64,000 nt of DNA, from assembly GCA_963817035.1 (NCBI GenBank), contig CAWFMM010000003.1:682001-746000 (forward strand), in the 5' to 3' direction. Shown in pieces: positions 9,813 to 18,202 of the stretch. Origin of the DNA: AC-49 sp963817035 (GTDB lineage: Bacteria > Actinomycetota > Thermoleophilia > Solirubrobacterales > Solirubrobacteraceae). The notes under the pieces were generated by a model. It was not told the DNA's origin and ran no database searches. It worked only from the letters and a program-made list of their open reading frames with translations. The translations under genes were made by a program, and so were the position numbers. The first letter of the stretch is position 1. Each line of letters opens with the position of its first letter.

Positions 9813-11705
9813 ATGTGCCCCACAGTGCGCCGCGCCACCGCTCAGGTCACTCCCTTCGCATGGGAGGACGGCCACGAGGTCAATCTCCACATTCAGCGTG
9901 TCAGCGAGCAGTTCGCGGCGCGCGGCGATGCGGTGGTCATCGTCGCTCCGTCGCGGTCGGCCGAGTTGGTCAACCAGGGGCGCCGGGCGGTCAAGGACGG
10001 CGTCGTCCCGATCTTCGGCGAGGTGCGCGTCATCGCGGTCGCCGAGGCGGTCGGGGCGCCGCTCGGCGCGCCGCGGCGGCCATCGCTGCCGATCGACGTC
10101 TCGCGCACCGTCGAACAGCTGCTCACCGATACGCCGTTCGACATCTGCCACGTCCATGAGCCGTGGGCGCCGAGCGTGGCGTCGGCGGCCCTGCGCCACT
10201 CGCGCTCACTGAACGTCGGCACGTTCCACGCGCCGGCCGAGCGGATCGTCGCCACCCAGGTCACGCGCAAACTCGTCGAGCTCGTGTTCGGGCGCCTCGA
10301 CGCGCGCGTCGCGAGCTTCGAGGCGACCCGCGATCTCGTTGCGCGCGCGTTCCAAGCCGAGTACCGGATCGTGACGCCGGGCGCCGACGTCCATGATCCG
10401 CCGGACCCGCCGACCGCGACCTATCCGCGCCCAGTCCGCATCGCGTTCGCCGACGACGAGGAGCGCGGCGCCCTGCGGCTGTTCATGCGCGCCCTGCGCC
10501 ATCTCGACGAGAGCCTCGCCTGGGAGGTCGTGGTGCGCAGCGCGCGCGGCTCATCGAACTCGATCCCGATGCGCGCCGCACTGCGCGAGCGCCTGACGTT
10601 CTCCAGCGACGGCGACGTCTTCGAGGGCGCCGACATCGCGGTCGCCGGATCCGACAGCGCGCGCCCCGCGCCGGGCATGCTGCTGCGCGCGATCGGCGCC
10701 GGCGCGGTCGTCCTCGCGCCATCGCTCGCGGTCTATGAGGAGGTCCTGCGCGAGGGCGAGCTCGGGCTGCTGTTCGCGGCCGACGACCCGCAGACCCTGG
10801 CCGCCCAGCTCGAGCGACTGATCGTCGACGACGCGCTGCGCGCGCAACTCCAGGCCGCCGCCGCGCCGCTGCGCGAGACACTGCGCTGGGAGCACGTGAC
10901 TGACGAGCTCAACGAGGTCTACGAACGGGTCCTGGCCCGCCGCCACCCGCTGTTCGGCGATCCGACGATCCGCCGCCGGCTCGAACGCCGCAAGCTGATC
11001 GACGTCGATCTGCACATGCACACCGATCACTCCAACGACTGCGCCACTCCAGTCGAAGTGCTGCTCGCCACCGCGCGCGACCAGGGTCTCGGAGCGATCG
11101 CGGTCACCGACCACAATGAGGTCTCCGGCGCTCACGACGCACGCGAGAAGGCCGCCGAATACGGCGTCAAGGTGATCGTCGCCGAGGAGGTCAAGACCGC
11201 CAACCAAGGCGAGGTCATCGGACTGTTCATCGAGGAGAAGATCCCGCGCGGGATGTCGTTGGACGAGACGGTGGCCGAGATCAAGCGCCAGGGCGGGCTG
11301 GTCTACGTCCCGCATCCGTTCGACCGCATGCACGCGGTCCCCGACTACGAGCACCTGCTGACGATCATCGCCGAGATCGACGCGATCGAGATCTACAACC
11401 CCCGCGTCGCGATCGGCTCGTTCAACGAGGAGGCGGCGCGCTTCGCCGCCAAGTACCGGCTGCTGGCCGGCGCGGGCTCCGACGCCCATGTCGCCCAGGG
11501 GCTCGGCTCGGTCCGCGTCCGGATGCGCGACTTCGACGGGCCGGCCGAGTTTCGCGAGTCGCTGCGCAGCGCCGAGATCCACACCAAACCAGCGAGCCTG
11601 CTCTACGTCCAGGCGCTGAAGTTCCTCCAGACCAAGGCCACGCCACCGGCCGCGCGGAAGGCTTCGAGAGACCGCCGGGTGCGCCGCGCGGCTCGCAAGG
11701 CGTGA
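9813..11705 (+). CDS. GT4 glycosyltransferase fused to PHP-domain phosphoesterase
   Basis: About 630 residues. The N-terminal half (to about 395) has the GT-B fold of family 4 glycosyltransferases: AQVTPFAWEDGHEVNLHIQR at the start, a middle with FDICHVHEPWAPS, and a donor-site region GAGAVVLAPSLAVYEEVLREG. The C-terminal half is a PHP metal-dependent phosphoesterase: DVDLHMHTDHSNDC, IAVTDHNEV, VYVPHPFDR and GAGSDAHVAQG supply the metal ligands of TrpH/YciV-type enzymes. The ATG at 9813 or GTG at 9825 fits the family start; farther upstream codons run through the inverted repeats. PimA-like action on phosphatidylinositol is inferred from the ino1 neighbour only. Confidence 0.88.
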   Translation: MCPTVRRATAQVTPFAWEDGHEVNLHIQRVSEQFAARGDAVVIVAPSRSAELVNQGRRAVKDGVVPIFGEVRVIAVAEAVGAPLGAPRRPSLPIDVSRTVEQLLTDTPFDICHVHEPWAPSVASAALRHSRSLNVGTFHAPAERIVATQVTRKLVELVFGRLDARVASFEATRDLVARAFQAEYRIVTPGADVHDPPDPPTATYPRPVRIAFADDEERGALRLFMRALRHLDESLAWEVVVRSARGSSNSIPMRAALRERLTFSSDGDVFEGADIAVAGSDSARPAPGMLLRAIGAGAVVLAPSLAVYEEVLREGELGLLFAADDPQTLAAQLERLIVDDALRAQLQAAAAPLRETLRWEHVTDELNEVYERVLARRHPLFGDPTIRRRLERRKLIDVDLHMHTDHSNDCATPVEVLLATARDQGLGAIAVTDHNEVSGAHDAREKAAEYGVKVIVAEEVKTANQGEVIGLFIEEKIPRGMSLDETVAEIKRQGGLVYVPHPFDRMHAVPDYEHLLTIIAEIDAIEIYNPRVAIGSFNEEAARFAAKYRLLAGAGSDAHVAQGLGSVRVRMRDFDGPAEFRESLRSAEIHTKPASLLYVQALKFLQTKATPPAARKASRDRRVRRAARKA

Positions 11706-11753
11706 TGCACGGTGAAGGAGGGTCGACGTCCGCCGTCAAAGAGCGGGACGTCC

Positions 11754-12359
11754 ATGCCTCAGACCGACGACCAGATCCGTGAGAAATACCTCGAGCGCGC
11801 GATTCGCGAGCTCAACACCCTGACCCGGGAGATCCAGTCCTGCGAACACTGCCCGCGCGGAAACCTGATGCCGGTACTCGGCTCGGGCCATCCCCAGGCC
11901 GACGTCTTCCTGCTCAAGTACGCCCCCGTGGTCTCCGAGGTCGAGGAGGGCGTCGCGTTCTACGGTCGCTCGGGCAGCGCGCTGATGAAGTCGCTCAAGC
12001 GCCTCGGCATCGATCCGCTCGCGGTCTACGGCACGCTGTGCGTCAAGTGCCCGGTCGCCGATCCATCGCTCGGCGACCCGGCGTGCACCGCGCGTGTGAT
12101 CGAGGAGCTCGCGATCGTGGCGCCCAAGATCGTCGTCACGATGGGCGAGGACGCGATGAACGTGCTCAACGATCTCGATATCCCGCTCGCGCGGCCGATC
12201 GAGGCGCGCACCGGCGTGGTCCAGCACCTGACCCTCTCGATCGACGCGCTCTACGTCCCGAACATCGACGAGGCGCTGGACGAGGAATCGGCCAAGCGCG
12301 AGTTCTGGTCGGCGTTCAAGGCGCTCGGCGACTGGTACGCCGAACTGCCGCCGTACTGA
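11754..12359 (+). CDS. Uracil-DNA glycosylase superfamily protein with altered active site
   Basis: 201 residues. The fold is recognisable as the family 4-like UDG group: CEHCPRG near the N-terminus and later TLCVKCPVADPSLGDPAC supply cysteines like the 4Fe-4S ligands, and GVAFYGRSGSALMKSLKRLG and APKIVVTMGEDA match the usual core. Odd: the catalytic GEAPG-type motif 1 is replaced by LLKYAPVVSE and the C-terminal HPS motif is missing (region VPNIDEALDEE). It may bind iron-sulphur and DNA yet not remove uracil. ATG at 11754 is preferred; a GTG at 11712 is in frame. Confidence 0.7.
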   Translation: MPQTDDQIREKYLERAIRELNTLTREIQSCEHCPRGNLMPVLGSGHPQADVFLLKYAPVVSEVEEGVAFYGRSGSALMKSLKRLGIDPLAVYGTLCVKCPVADPSLGDPACTARVIEELAIVAPKIVVTMGEDAMNVLNDLDIPLARPIEARTGVVQHLTLSIDALYVPNIDEALDEESAKREFWSAFKALGDWYAELPPY

Positions 12360-12430
12360 CCCCACGGTCAGTAGCATCGCCCGCTCGGGCGGGTGGAGGC
12401 GCCATCGGTCGTCATCGAACGGAGTGGGTC

Positions 12431-13579
12431 ATGGGTACGCGGAGCACCGCTGTCGTCATCGTCGCGTTGGTGGCCGGAGTTCTCTCGAGCTCCGCCATCG
12501 CCGCCAAGAAGACCGCCAAGCCGCGCCGCGGCCCGACCGGCGTCGCCTTCTACACGCCGCCCTCGCCGATCCCGGGCAAGCGCCATGGCGACCTGATCTG
12601 GTCGCGCGGCAAGCTCGTCCTCTACCGCTCGACGTCGATCGCGGGCGCGCCGATCGCCGTCTCGGGGACGGTCGCGCTGCCGACCGGCAAACCGCCGAAG
12701 GGCGGCTGGCCCGTGATCACGTGGGCGCACGGCACGACCGGGATCGCCGATCAGTGCGCGCCCTCGCGGCTGAGCGTCGCGGCCACGTCGCCGTTACAGG
12801 CTCGCTGGCTGAAGGCCGGCTACGCGGTCGTCAACACCGACTATGAGGGCCTCGGCACCGCGGGTGTCCACCCGTATCTGATCGGCAACTCCGAGGGACG
12901 CGGCGTGCTCGACATCGTGCGCGCGGCCCAGCAGCTCTACCCCGGCAGGCTGAGCAACAAGGTCGCCATCGCCGGCCACTCCCAGGGCGGTCAGTCGGCG
13001 CTCTTCGCCGCTGCGCTGGCGCCGACCTGGACCCCGGAGCTGAAGGTCCAGGCGACGGTCGCGTTCGCGCCGGTGTCGCACCTCGAGGACCAGACCGGCC
13101 TGTTGGCGAGCACGAACATCACGAGCCTGTCGGGTCTCGTCGCGATGATCATCCGCGGCGACGACGTCGCCGACCCGAGCGCCAACATCTCCAGCCTGCT
13201 GACCCCGCAGGCCGCGGCGCTCTACCCGCAGACGTTGACGAAGTGCCTGGGCGACCTCGACAAGCCCGACTCGTTCGGCTCGCTGCCGCTCAACCAGATG
13301 ATCCTCGCCGGCGCCGACCTGTCGAAGGTCATCGCGATCCAGAAGGCCAACGACGCGGCGTTCCTGCACATCCACACCGCCGTGCTGATCGAGCAGGGCA
13401 ACGCCGACACGACCGTGTTCCCGGTCTACACGTCACAGCTGCAGAACACCCTCGTCGCCAACGGCGTGAAGTCGACGCTGCACACCTACCCGGACGTCAC
13501 GCACGGGACGGTGGTGACCGGCGCGCCGGCCGACGACGCGACGAACTACCTCGAGATGGAGCTCCCGCCGGGAAGCTGA
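12431..13579 (+). CDS. Secreted lipase/esterase (LIP family)
   Basis: 382 residues with a clear Sec signal peptide (MGTRSTAVVIVALVAGVLSS, cleavage near AIA-A). The mature part is an alpha/beta hydrolase of the secretory lipase type: HGTTGIADQCAPS near the oxyanion region, NTDYEGLGTAG, nucleophile elbow AIAGHSQGGQSALFAA, an Asp in GNADTTVF and a His in DVTHGTVV. The frame is open far upstream but the ATG at 12431 has GGAG 6 nt before it and starts the signal peptide. A short hairpin and TAGCAT box precede it. Substrate is likely a lipid or ester outside the cell. Confidence 0.9.
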   Translation: MGTRSTAVVIVALVAGVLSSSAIAAKKTAKPRRGPTGVAFYTPPSPIPGKRHGDLIWSRGKLVLYRSTSIAGAPIAVSGTVALPTGKPPKGGWPVITWAHGTTGIADQCAPSRLSVAATSPLQARWLKAGYAVVNTDYEGLGTAGVHPYLIGNSEGRGVLDIVRAAQQLYPGRLSNKVAIAGHSQGGQSALFAAALAPTWTPELKVQATVAFAPVSHLEDQTGLLASTNITSLSGLVAMIIRGDDVADPSANISSLLTPQAAALYPQTLTKCLGDLDKPDSFGSLPLNQMILAGADLSKVIAIQKANDAAFLHIHTAVLIEQGNADTTVFPVYTSQLQNTLVANGVKSTLHTYPDVTHGTVVTGAPADDATNYLEMELPPGS

Positions 13580-13593
13580 CCCTCACCCGGTGT

Positions 13594-13944
13594 CTACGGT
13601 GCGCGCCACGTCGGGGGTGGCGTGGCGCCGGAGACGGTCCACAGCTCAACCGCGCGGGCGATGCGTGTCTCCTGCAATTCGTAGAAGCCCATCACGTGCT
13701 CGGTCGACGTGGCCGTCGTGATCACGGCGTGGACGGCGACCAGCTGCTCGCCGGAGGCCGTGTCGACCACCTTGACCGTGATCTCGCCGGGACGCAGACG
13801 GTGTAGGAGCACGTAGGCGTCGGGGCCGACCAGACGCTCGCCGGTCGCCGGCAGCTCGACAACGATGCTGGGCTGCAGCTGTGCAGCGACCGCGGCCCAG
13901 TCCCTGAGGCCGATTGCCCGCCACAGACGCGCGACCGGGTTCAC
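13594..13944 (-). CDS. SnoaL/NTF2-like protein
   Basis: 116 residues, one cone-shaped NTF2-like domain: N-terminal helix MNPVARLWRAIGLRDWAAVA, a central strand pair (VELPATGERLVGPDAYV) and the ending MGFYELQETRIARAVELWTV typical of SnoaL-like proteins. GTG start overlaps the quinone reductase stop by 4 nt (GTGA), so the two are translationally coupled. NTF2-like proteins range from isomerases to ligand carriers; no catalytic role can be assigned. Confidence 0.7.
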   Translation of the reverse strand: MNPVARLWRAIGLRDWAAVAAQLQPSIVVELPATGERLVGPDAYVLLHRLRPGEITVKVVDTASGEQLVAVHAVITTATSTEHVMGFYELQETRIARAVELWTVSGATPPPTWRAP

Positions 13945-14882
13945 GGCAGTAGGACGACCTTCCCCAGCTTGCCGCCGGCGGCGAAGCGCTCGTAAGCGTC
14001 GTGGACCTCATCGAGCGGATAGGTCGCGGCGACCGGCACCCGCAGCTCGCCGCGATCGAACAGCGGCAGGACGTTGCGCTCGAGGTGGCGCGCGGTCATC
14101 GCCTTCTCCTCCAACGGCCGGGCTCGAAGCGTCGAGGCCATGATCCGCGCGCGCTTGCCCATCAGCGCGAGCAGGTTGAGCTCGGCCTTGTTGCCCGCGC
14201 CGACGCCGATGACCGCGATCCGTCCGCCGATGGCCAGCGCGTCGAGGTTCGGGGCGAGGTTGGGGCCGCCGACGAGCTCGAGCACGACGTTGAAGGGGCC
14301 GTGCTCGGCGAAGCCTTCGGGGTCGAGGACGACGTCGGCGCCGAGCTTCGCCACGGCGTCGCGATGGTCGGGGTTGCGGACGGTCGCGGTGACGTGGGCG
14401 CCGGCCGCGTGGCCGAGCTGGACAGCGGCGGTGCCGACGCCGCCGGCCGCTCCGTGGACGAGCAGGCGCTCACCGAGCTCGAGGCCGGCCTGGGTGAACA
14501 GCGCGTCGTGGGCGGTCGTGAAGACCTCGGGCATCCCCCCGGCCGCCGGCCAGTCCAGCGCGTCGGGGACGGCCATCGCCTGGCGCTCGTTGACCGTCGC
14601 AAGCTCGGCCTGCGCGCCACCGCCGACGATCGCCATCACGCGCTCGCCGATGGCGAAGCGGACGGCGCCGGGGCCGAGGCCGACGACCTCGCCGGCGAGC
14701 TCCAGCCCGGGGATGTCCTGCGGTGAGCCGGGCGGTGCCGGGTAGAAGCCGCGGCGCTGGAGCATGTCGGCGCCGTTGAGGCCGGCGCCGCGGACCGCGA
14801 CCAGCAGCTCGCCGGCTCCAGGCTCGGGGTCCGGGTGCTCCTGAACCTCGACTCGTCCGTCGACCACGGTTGCCGCGCGCAT
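13941..14882 (-). CDS. Zinc-free MDR-family NADPH:quinone oxidoreductase
   Basis: 313 residues of the medium-chain dehydrogenase/reductase superfamily, quinone oxidoreductase branch. Seen: N-terminal GroES-like domain with AVRGAGLNGADMLQRRGFYP, and the Rossmann motif LLVHGAAGGVGTAAVQLGHA near residue 140, then NPDHRDAVAKLGADVVLD. No zinc-ligand cysteines are present, as expected for this branch. The ATG at 14882 follows the family consensus; no Shine-Dalgarno sequence is visible. Overlaps the downstream SnoaL-like gene by 4 nt. Reduces quinones or enones with NADPH; exact substrate unknown. Confidence 0.9.
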   Translation of the reverse strand: MRAATVVDGRVEVQEHPDPEPGAGELLVAVRGAGLNGADMLQRRGFYPAPPGSPQDIPGLELAGEVVGLGPGAVRFAIGERVMAIVGGGAQAELATVNERQAMAVPDALDWPAAGGMPEVFTTAHDALFTQAGLELGERLLVHGAAGGVGTAAVQLGHAAGAHVTATVRNPDHRDAVAKLGADVVLDPEGFAEHGPFNVVLELVGGPNLAPNLDALAIGGRIAVIGVGAGNKAELNLLALMGKRARIMASTLRARPLEEKAMTARHLERNVLPLFDRGELRVPVAATYPLDEVHDAYERFAAGGKLGKVVLLP

Positions 14883-14928
14883 GGGGCGGGAGTCTAGATG
14901 GGCTCCGCGGTGAGATATGTTCGCGCTC

Positions 14929-15297
14929 ATGCGTGCTGCCCTGATCGCCCTTGCCCTGTCGACGTCCGCCTTCGCCCTCATCCCGGCCGCCGGTGCGGCG
15001 ACGACCCACGCGTGCGCTCCGACGAACCGCACCGACCAGTTCCTCAAGCCCGATCCGCACGGAATGTTCGGAATCTTCGGGATCAAGGTGACCGGGGCGA
15101 CATGCGCCGAGGCCGACACCGTGACCGATGCGTTCTACAAGGTGCAGATCCTGCGCTCGACCGCGAAGCCGAAGCTGAGACTGAACGGGTATTCCTGCGT
15201 GCTGCTCAAGCCCGACGCGGCCCAGCAGCTCAAGGCGGCGTGCTTCAAGGGCAAGGGCAAGCGGATTCGCTTCCACATGGAGATCCCGAACGGGTAG
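14929..15297 (+). CDS. Small secreted protein of unknown function
   Basis: 122 residues with a Sec signal peptide (MRAALIALALSTSAFALIPA, cleavage after AGA). The mature part has four cysteines that could form two disulphides (ACAP, TCAE, YSCV, AACF) and a basic end. The ATG at 14929 is preferred over an in-frame ATG at 14917 because TATGTT ends 7 nt before it, a spacing seen before several starts in this window. I do not recognise a family. Divergent from the quinone reductase. Confidence 0.65.
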   Translation: MRAALIALALSTSAFALIPAAGAATTHACAPTNRTDQFLKPDPHGMFGIFGIKVTGATCAEADTVTDAFYKVQILRSTAKPKLRLNGYSCVLLKPDAAQQLKAACFKGKGKRIRFHMEIPNG

Positions 15298-15304
15298 CTC
15301 GCTC

Positions 15305-15973
15305 GTGGACCTGAGTCCCCCTGAGATCCGCGTCGTCGGCTGCCTGATCGAGAAGCAGCGCACGACCCCCGACGCCTACCCGCTGTCGGTCAATGCGCTG
15401 CGCCTGGCGTGCAATCAGTCGACCAACCGCGACCCGGTCGTCAGCTACGACGAGGAGGAGATCCGCATCGCGCTGGCCCGCCTGCGCCGCCGCGGCTGGA
15501 CCCGGCTCGCCGGCACCGGACGCGCGTCGAAGTACCGCCACCTCGTCGACGACGCGCTCGGCCTCGACGGCGAGGAGATGGCGCTGCTGTGCGTGTTGGC
15601 GCTGCGCGGCGAGCAGACCCCAGGGGAGCTCAAGCAGCGCACCGAGCGGCTGCACGGCTTCGCCGATCTGGCCGGCGTGATGGCCGGGCTCGACCGCCTG
15701 ATCGCCCGCGGGCTGGCGGTGCGTCACGAGCGCCGCCCCGGTCAGAAGGAGGATCGCTTCGACCACACGCTCGGGGACGACGGTGTGGCGGAGCCGACCG
15801 GTGCGGTGGCGCCCGTGGCTTCTGCGCCGGCGCCGGCGCCTGCTGCGCCCGCGGTCGATCGGCTCGGGTCGATCGAGGAGCAGTTGGCGACGCTGCGGGC
15901 CGAGGTTGTGGCGCTGCGGGAGCGGATCGAGGAGCTCGGCACGCACGCTGACGAGCTCGGCGCTCAGAGCTAG
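15305..15973 (+). CDS. YceH/DUF480 family protein
   Basis: 222 residues. The first 160 match the DUF480 (YceH) family: LSPPEIRVVGCLIEKQRTTPDAYPLS, ACNQSTNRDPVV and LARLRRRGWTRL form tandem winged-helix-like units. The rest is an Ala/Pro linker (about 165-190) and a coiled coil with LATLRAEVVALRERIEELGT. GTG start, 7 nt after the previous gene. Its stop overlaps the stop of the convergent membrane gene in a CTAG. Function of the family is not established; the winged helices suggest nucleic-acid binding. Confidence 0.85.
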   Translation: MDLSPPEIRVVGCLIEKQRTTPDAYPLSVNALRLACNQSTNRDPVVSYDEEEIRIALARLRRRGWTRLAGTGRASKYRHLVDDALGLDGEEMALLCVLALRGEQTPGELKQRTERLHGFADLAGVMAGLDRLIARGLAVRHERRPGQKEDRFDHTLGDDGVAEPTGAVAPVASAPAPAPAAPAVDRLGSIEEQLATLRAEVVALRERIEELGTHADELGAQS

Positions 15974-16257
15974 ACGCTCGCGCCGCGCTCGGCCTGAACC
16001 GCGCGGCCGCGGGCGTACGACCCGAGGTCGGCCAGGAACGCGAGGATCACGAGGAACCATTCAAACCCGGTCACCCCGTGGTGACCCCAGTCCCACATCC
16101 ACGCGTACGTCAGCGTCGTCCACGGCAGCAGGAAGAAGCCGAGGAACGGAACGACCCAGCCGTTCATCGACTGGCTCAACACATCGCTGAAGATCGCGGT
16201 GAAGATCAGCGCGACGCGCGGTCCGATCAGGGCGAAGAGGATGACGAAGCAGCCCAT
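15970..16257 (-). CDS. Small conserved membrane protein
   Basis: 95 residues with three hydrophobic segments (FVILFALIGPRVALIFTAIF, VVPFLGFFLLPWTTLTYAWM, EWFLVILAFLADLG). Short loops, no enzymatic motif. I know the general type from actinobacterial genomes but no function. ATG start. Stop is convergent with and overlaps that of the YceH-like gene. Confidence 0.65.
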   Translation of the reverse strand: MGCFVILFALIGPRVALIFTAIFSDVLSQSMNGWVVPFLGFFLLPWTTLTYAWMWDWGHHGVTGFEWFLVILAFLADLGSYARGRAVQAERGASV

Positions 16258-16348
16258 GCGTCGTCGATCATGTCACGGTCAGTCGAACGCGGCAGGCTGA
16301 CGGTCGGCGATGCGGTTGGGGTCGTGGCGCTGCGTGGGACGCGCGCGG

Positions 16349-17710
16349 TCAGGCGCGTTCCAGCAGCGCCACGCACTCGATGTGCGGGGTCTGCGGGAAC
16401 ATGTCGACCGGGCGGACGCGCTTGAGCGTGTAGCCGGCCTCCACGAGCTGGGCCGCGTTGGGGGCGAGCGTCGTCGGGTTGCACGAGACATAGACGATGC
16501 GCGGTGCCGACGCTTCGATCAGGCGGCGCACGACCTTCTGCGACAGGCCGGCGCGCGGCGGGTCGACGACGAGCAGCTCGGGGCGCCCGGCGCGCTCGAC
16601 GAGCTCACGCATCGCCACACGGACGTCGCCGGCGAAGTGGTGGACGTTGGCGATCTCGTTGCGCTTGGCGTTGGCGATCGCGTCGGCGACCGCCGGCTCG
16701 ACGATCTCCAGCGCCCAGACCTCGCCCGCCCGCGCCGCGAGCGTCAGGCCGATCGTACCGATCCCGGAATAGAGGTCGTAGACGCGCTCGTGGCCGCGCA
16801 GCTGCGCGTACTCGCCGGCGATCGCGTAGAGCTTCTCGGCCATCTCGGTGTTGGTCTGAAAGAACGCCTCGGGCGAGATCGCCAGCTCAAGGCCCGACAG
16901 CTCCTCGAGAATCGTCGCCGATCCGGCGAGCAGCTGGGTCTCGCCGCCGGCCGTTGTCTCACCGAGCCCGGAGATCTGCGTCCACGCCAGGCTGTTGCAC
17001 TCGATCGTCGCGGTCAGCGAGTCGGTGTCGAGCTCGCCTTCGCCGGTCACCAGCCGGATCCCGATCTGCCCGGTGCGCCGCCCCTCGCGCACGACGAGGT
17101 TGCGCAGGAAGCCTTCCTGGGTGCGACGGTCATACGCGCCGAGCCCCTGCGCGCGGGCCCACGCGAGGACCGACTCGCGGGCGGCGTTGCCGGCCTCCGA
17201 GGCGAGCAGGCAGTCGCTCATCGGCAGGATCTCCTCCCACGACCCCGGCGCGTGGAAGCCGCAGACGAGCTGCCCGGCGGCGTCGGTGCCGAACGAGTAC
17301 TCGAGCTTGTTGCGATAGCGCCACTGCTCGACGGCGGGAACGATCTCCTCGAGCTCGTAGCCGTCGAGGTGACCGATGCGGCGCAGCGCGTCGTCGACCT
17401 GCTGGCTCTTGATCTCGAGCTGGCGCTCGTAGGGCAGGATCTGCCACGGCGCGCCGGGATGATCGGCCATCGGCTCGATACGCTCGGGTGACGGTTCGAG
17501 CAGCTCGATCGTGCGGGCGTCCGCGTAGCGGCGGTTTCGCTTGGTGATCTGCGCACGGACAAGATCGCCGGGGATCGCGCCGCTGACGAAGACGACGTAG
17601 CCCCCCTCGGTCCGGGCGACACCATTGCCGCCGAAGGCCAGCGACTCGACGCGCAGGTCGAGCTCGTCGCCCTTCTGGGGGCGAGTGGTGGGGGAAGCGG
17701 CGGCGTCCAT
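16349..17710 (-). CDS. RNA (uracil-5-)-methyltransferase, RumA/TrmA family, lacking Fe-S cysteines
   Basis: 453-residue SAM-dependent enzyme that methylates C5 of uracil in 23S rRNA or tRNA. TRAM domain at about 12-70 (LRVESLAFGGNGVARTEGGY), SAM site VYDLYSGIGTIGLTLAA, catalytic VVDPPRAGLS, and the nucleophile cysteine in IVYVSCNPTTLAPN. Usual RumA proteins carry a 4Fe-4S cluster on Cx5CxxC between the TRAM and catalytic domains; here that stretch reads MADHPGAPWQILPYERQLEI with no cysteines, so the cluster is absent. Which uracil is modified cannot be decided. Four bp upstream of it lies the stop of the phasin-like gene. Confidence 0.9.
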   Translation of the reverse strand: MDAAASPTTRPQKGDELDLRVESLAFGGNGVARTEGGYVVFVSGAIPGDLVRAQITKRNRRYADARTIELLEPSPERIEPMADHPGAPWQILPYERQLEIKSQQVDDALRRIGHLDGYELEEIVPAVEQWRYRNKLEYSFGTDAAGQLVCGFHAPGSWEEILPMSDCLLASEAGNAARESVLAWARAQGLGAYDRRTQEGFLRNLVVREGRRTGQIGIRLVTGEGELDTDSLTATIECNSLAWTQISGLGETTAGGETQLLAGSATILEELSGLELAISPEAFFQTNTEMAEKLYAIAGEYAQLRGHERVYDLYSGIGTIGLTLAARAGEVWALEIVEPAVADAIANAKRNEIANVHHFAGDVRVAMRELVERAGRPELLVVDPPRAGLSQKVVRRLIEASAPRIVYVSCNPTTLAPNAAQLVEAGYTLKRVRPVDMFPQTPHIECVALLERA

Positions 17711-17713
17711 CGT

Positions 17714-18181
17714 CTAGCCGAGCTTCTTGGCGATCGCCGCGAGGATCGTCTTGCGCGTGTTGTGGCGCGTCTCGTAGTCGCGGACCTTGCGCAGCTGCGG
17801 ATCGGTCAAGTCGTCGAGCCGGGCGATGACCTGCGGCGCGGTCAGCGTGTCGTAGTCGGAGATCGGGAAGACCGAGCCGACGCCGAGCGCCCGGCGCGCG
17901 CGCTCGATCTCGCGCAGGATGCGCTCGCGCAGGTCGTCGCCCTGGCCGGTGCTGAGCGTCTGCTCGAGCTCGTCGAGCAGCTCGCGAGCCTGGCGGCGCC
18001 CGATCTCGACGAGTGAGCTCGCCAGCTCGGTCGCGTCCTCGCGCGACATCCGCCCGCGCGAAACGGCGTCGTCGAGCGCCTCCTGGATCAGCTTGGCCGG
18101 AAGCAGGGCAAGGTCGCGCAGCGACTCCAGGCGCTGGCGCAGCTGCTCCTCGGTCGAGCGGGGAAGCTTGGGACGACTCAT
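17714..18181 (-). CDS. Phasin-like helical protein
   Basis: 155 residues, almost all helical: LRQRLESLRDLALLPAKLIQ and RQARELLDELEQTLST suggest amphipathic helices like phasins or lipid-droplet proteins. The C-terminal part has a separate motif, YDTLTAPQVIARLDDLTDP then KVRDYETRHNTRKTIL, that recurs at the ends of other actinobacterial proteins. ATG at 18181 is chosen over a start seven codons upstream. In the same direction as the methyltransferase, 3 bp away. Polyester granule or surface binding is a guess. Confidence 0.6.
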   Translation of the reverse strand: MSRPKLPRSTEEQLRQRLESLRDLALLPAKLIQEALDDAVSRGRMSREDATELASSLVEIGRRQARELLDELEQTLSTGQGDDLRERILREIERARRALGVGSVFPISDYDTLTAPQVIARLDDLTDPQLRKVRDYETRHNTRKTILAAIAKKLG

Positions 18182-18202
18182 CACCACGAGGCTACTCCCC
18201 AC

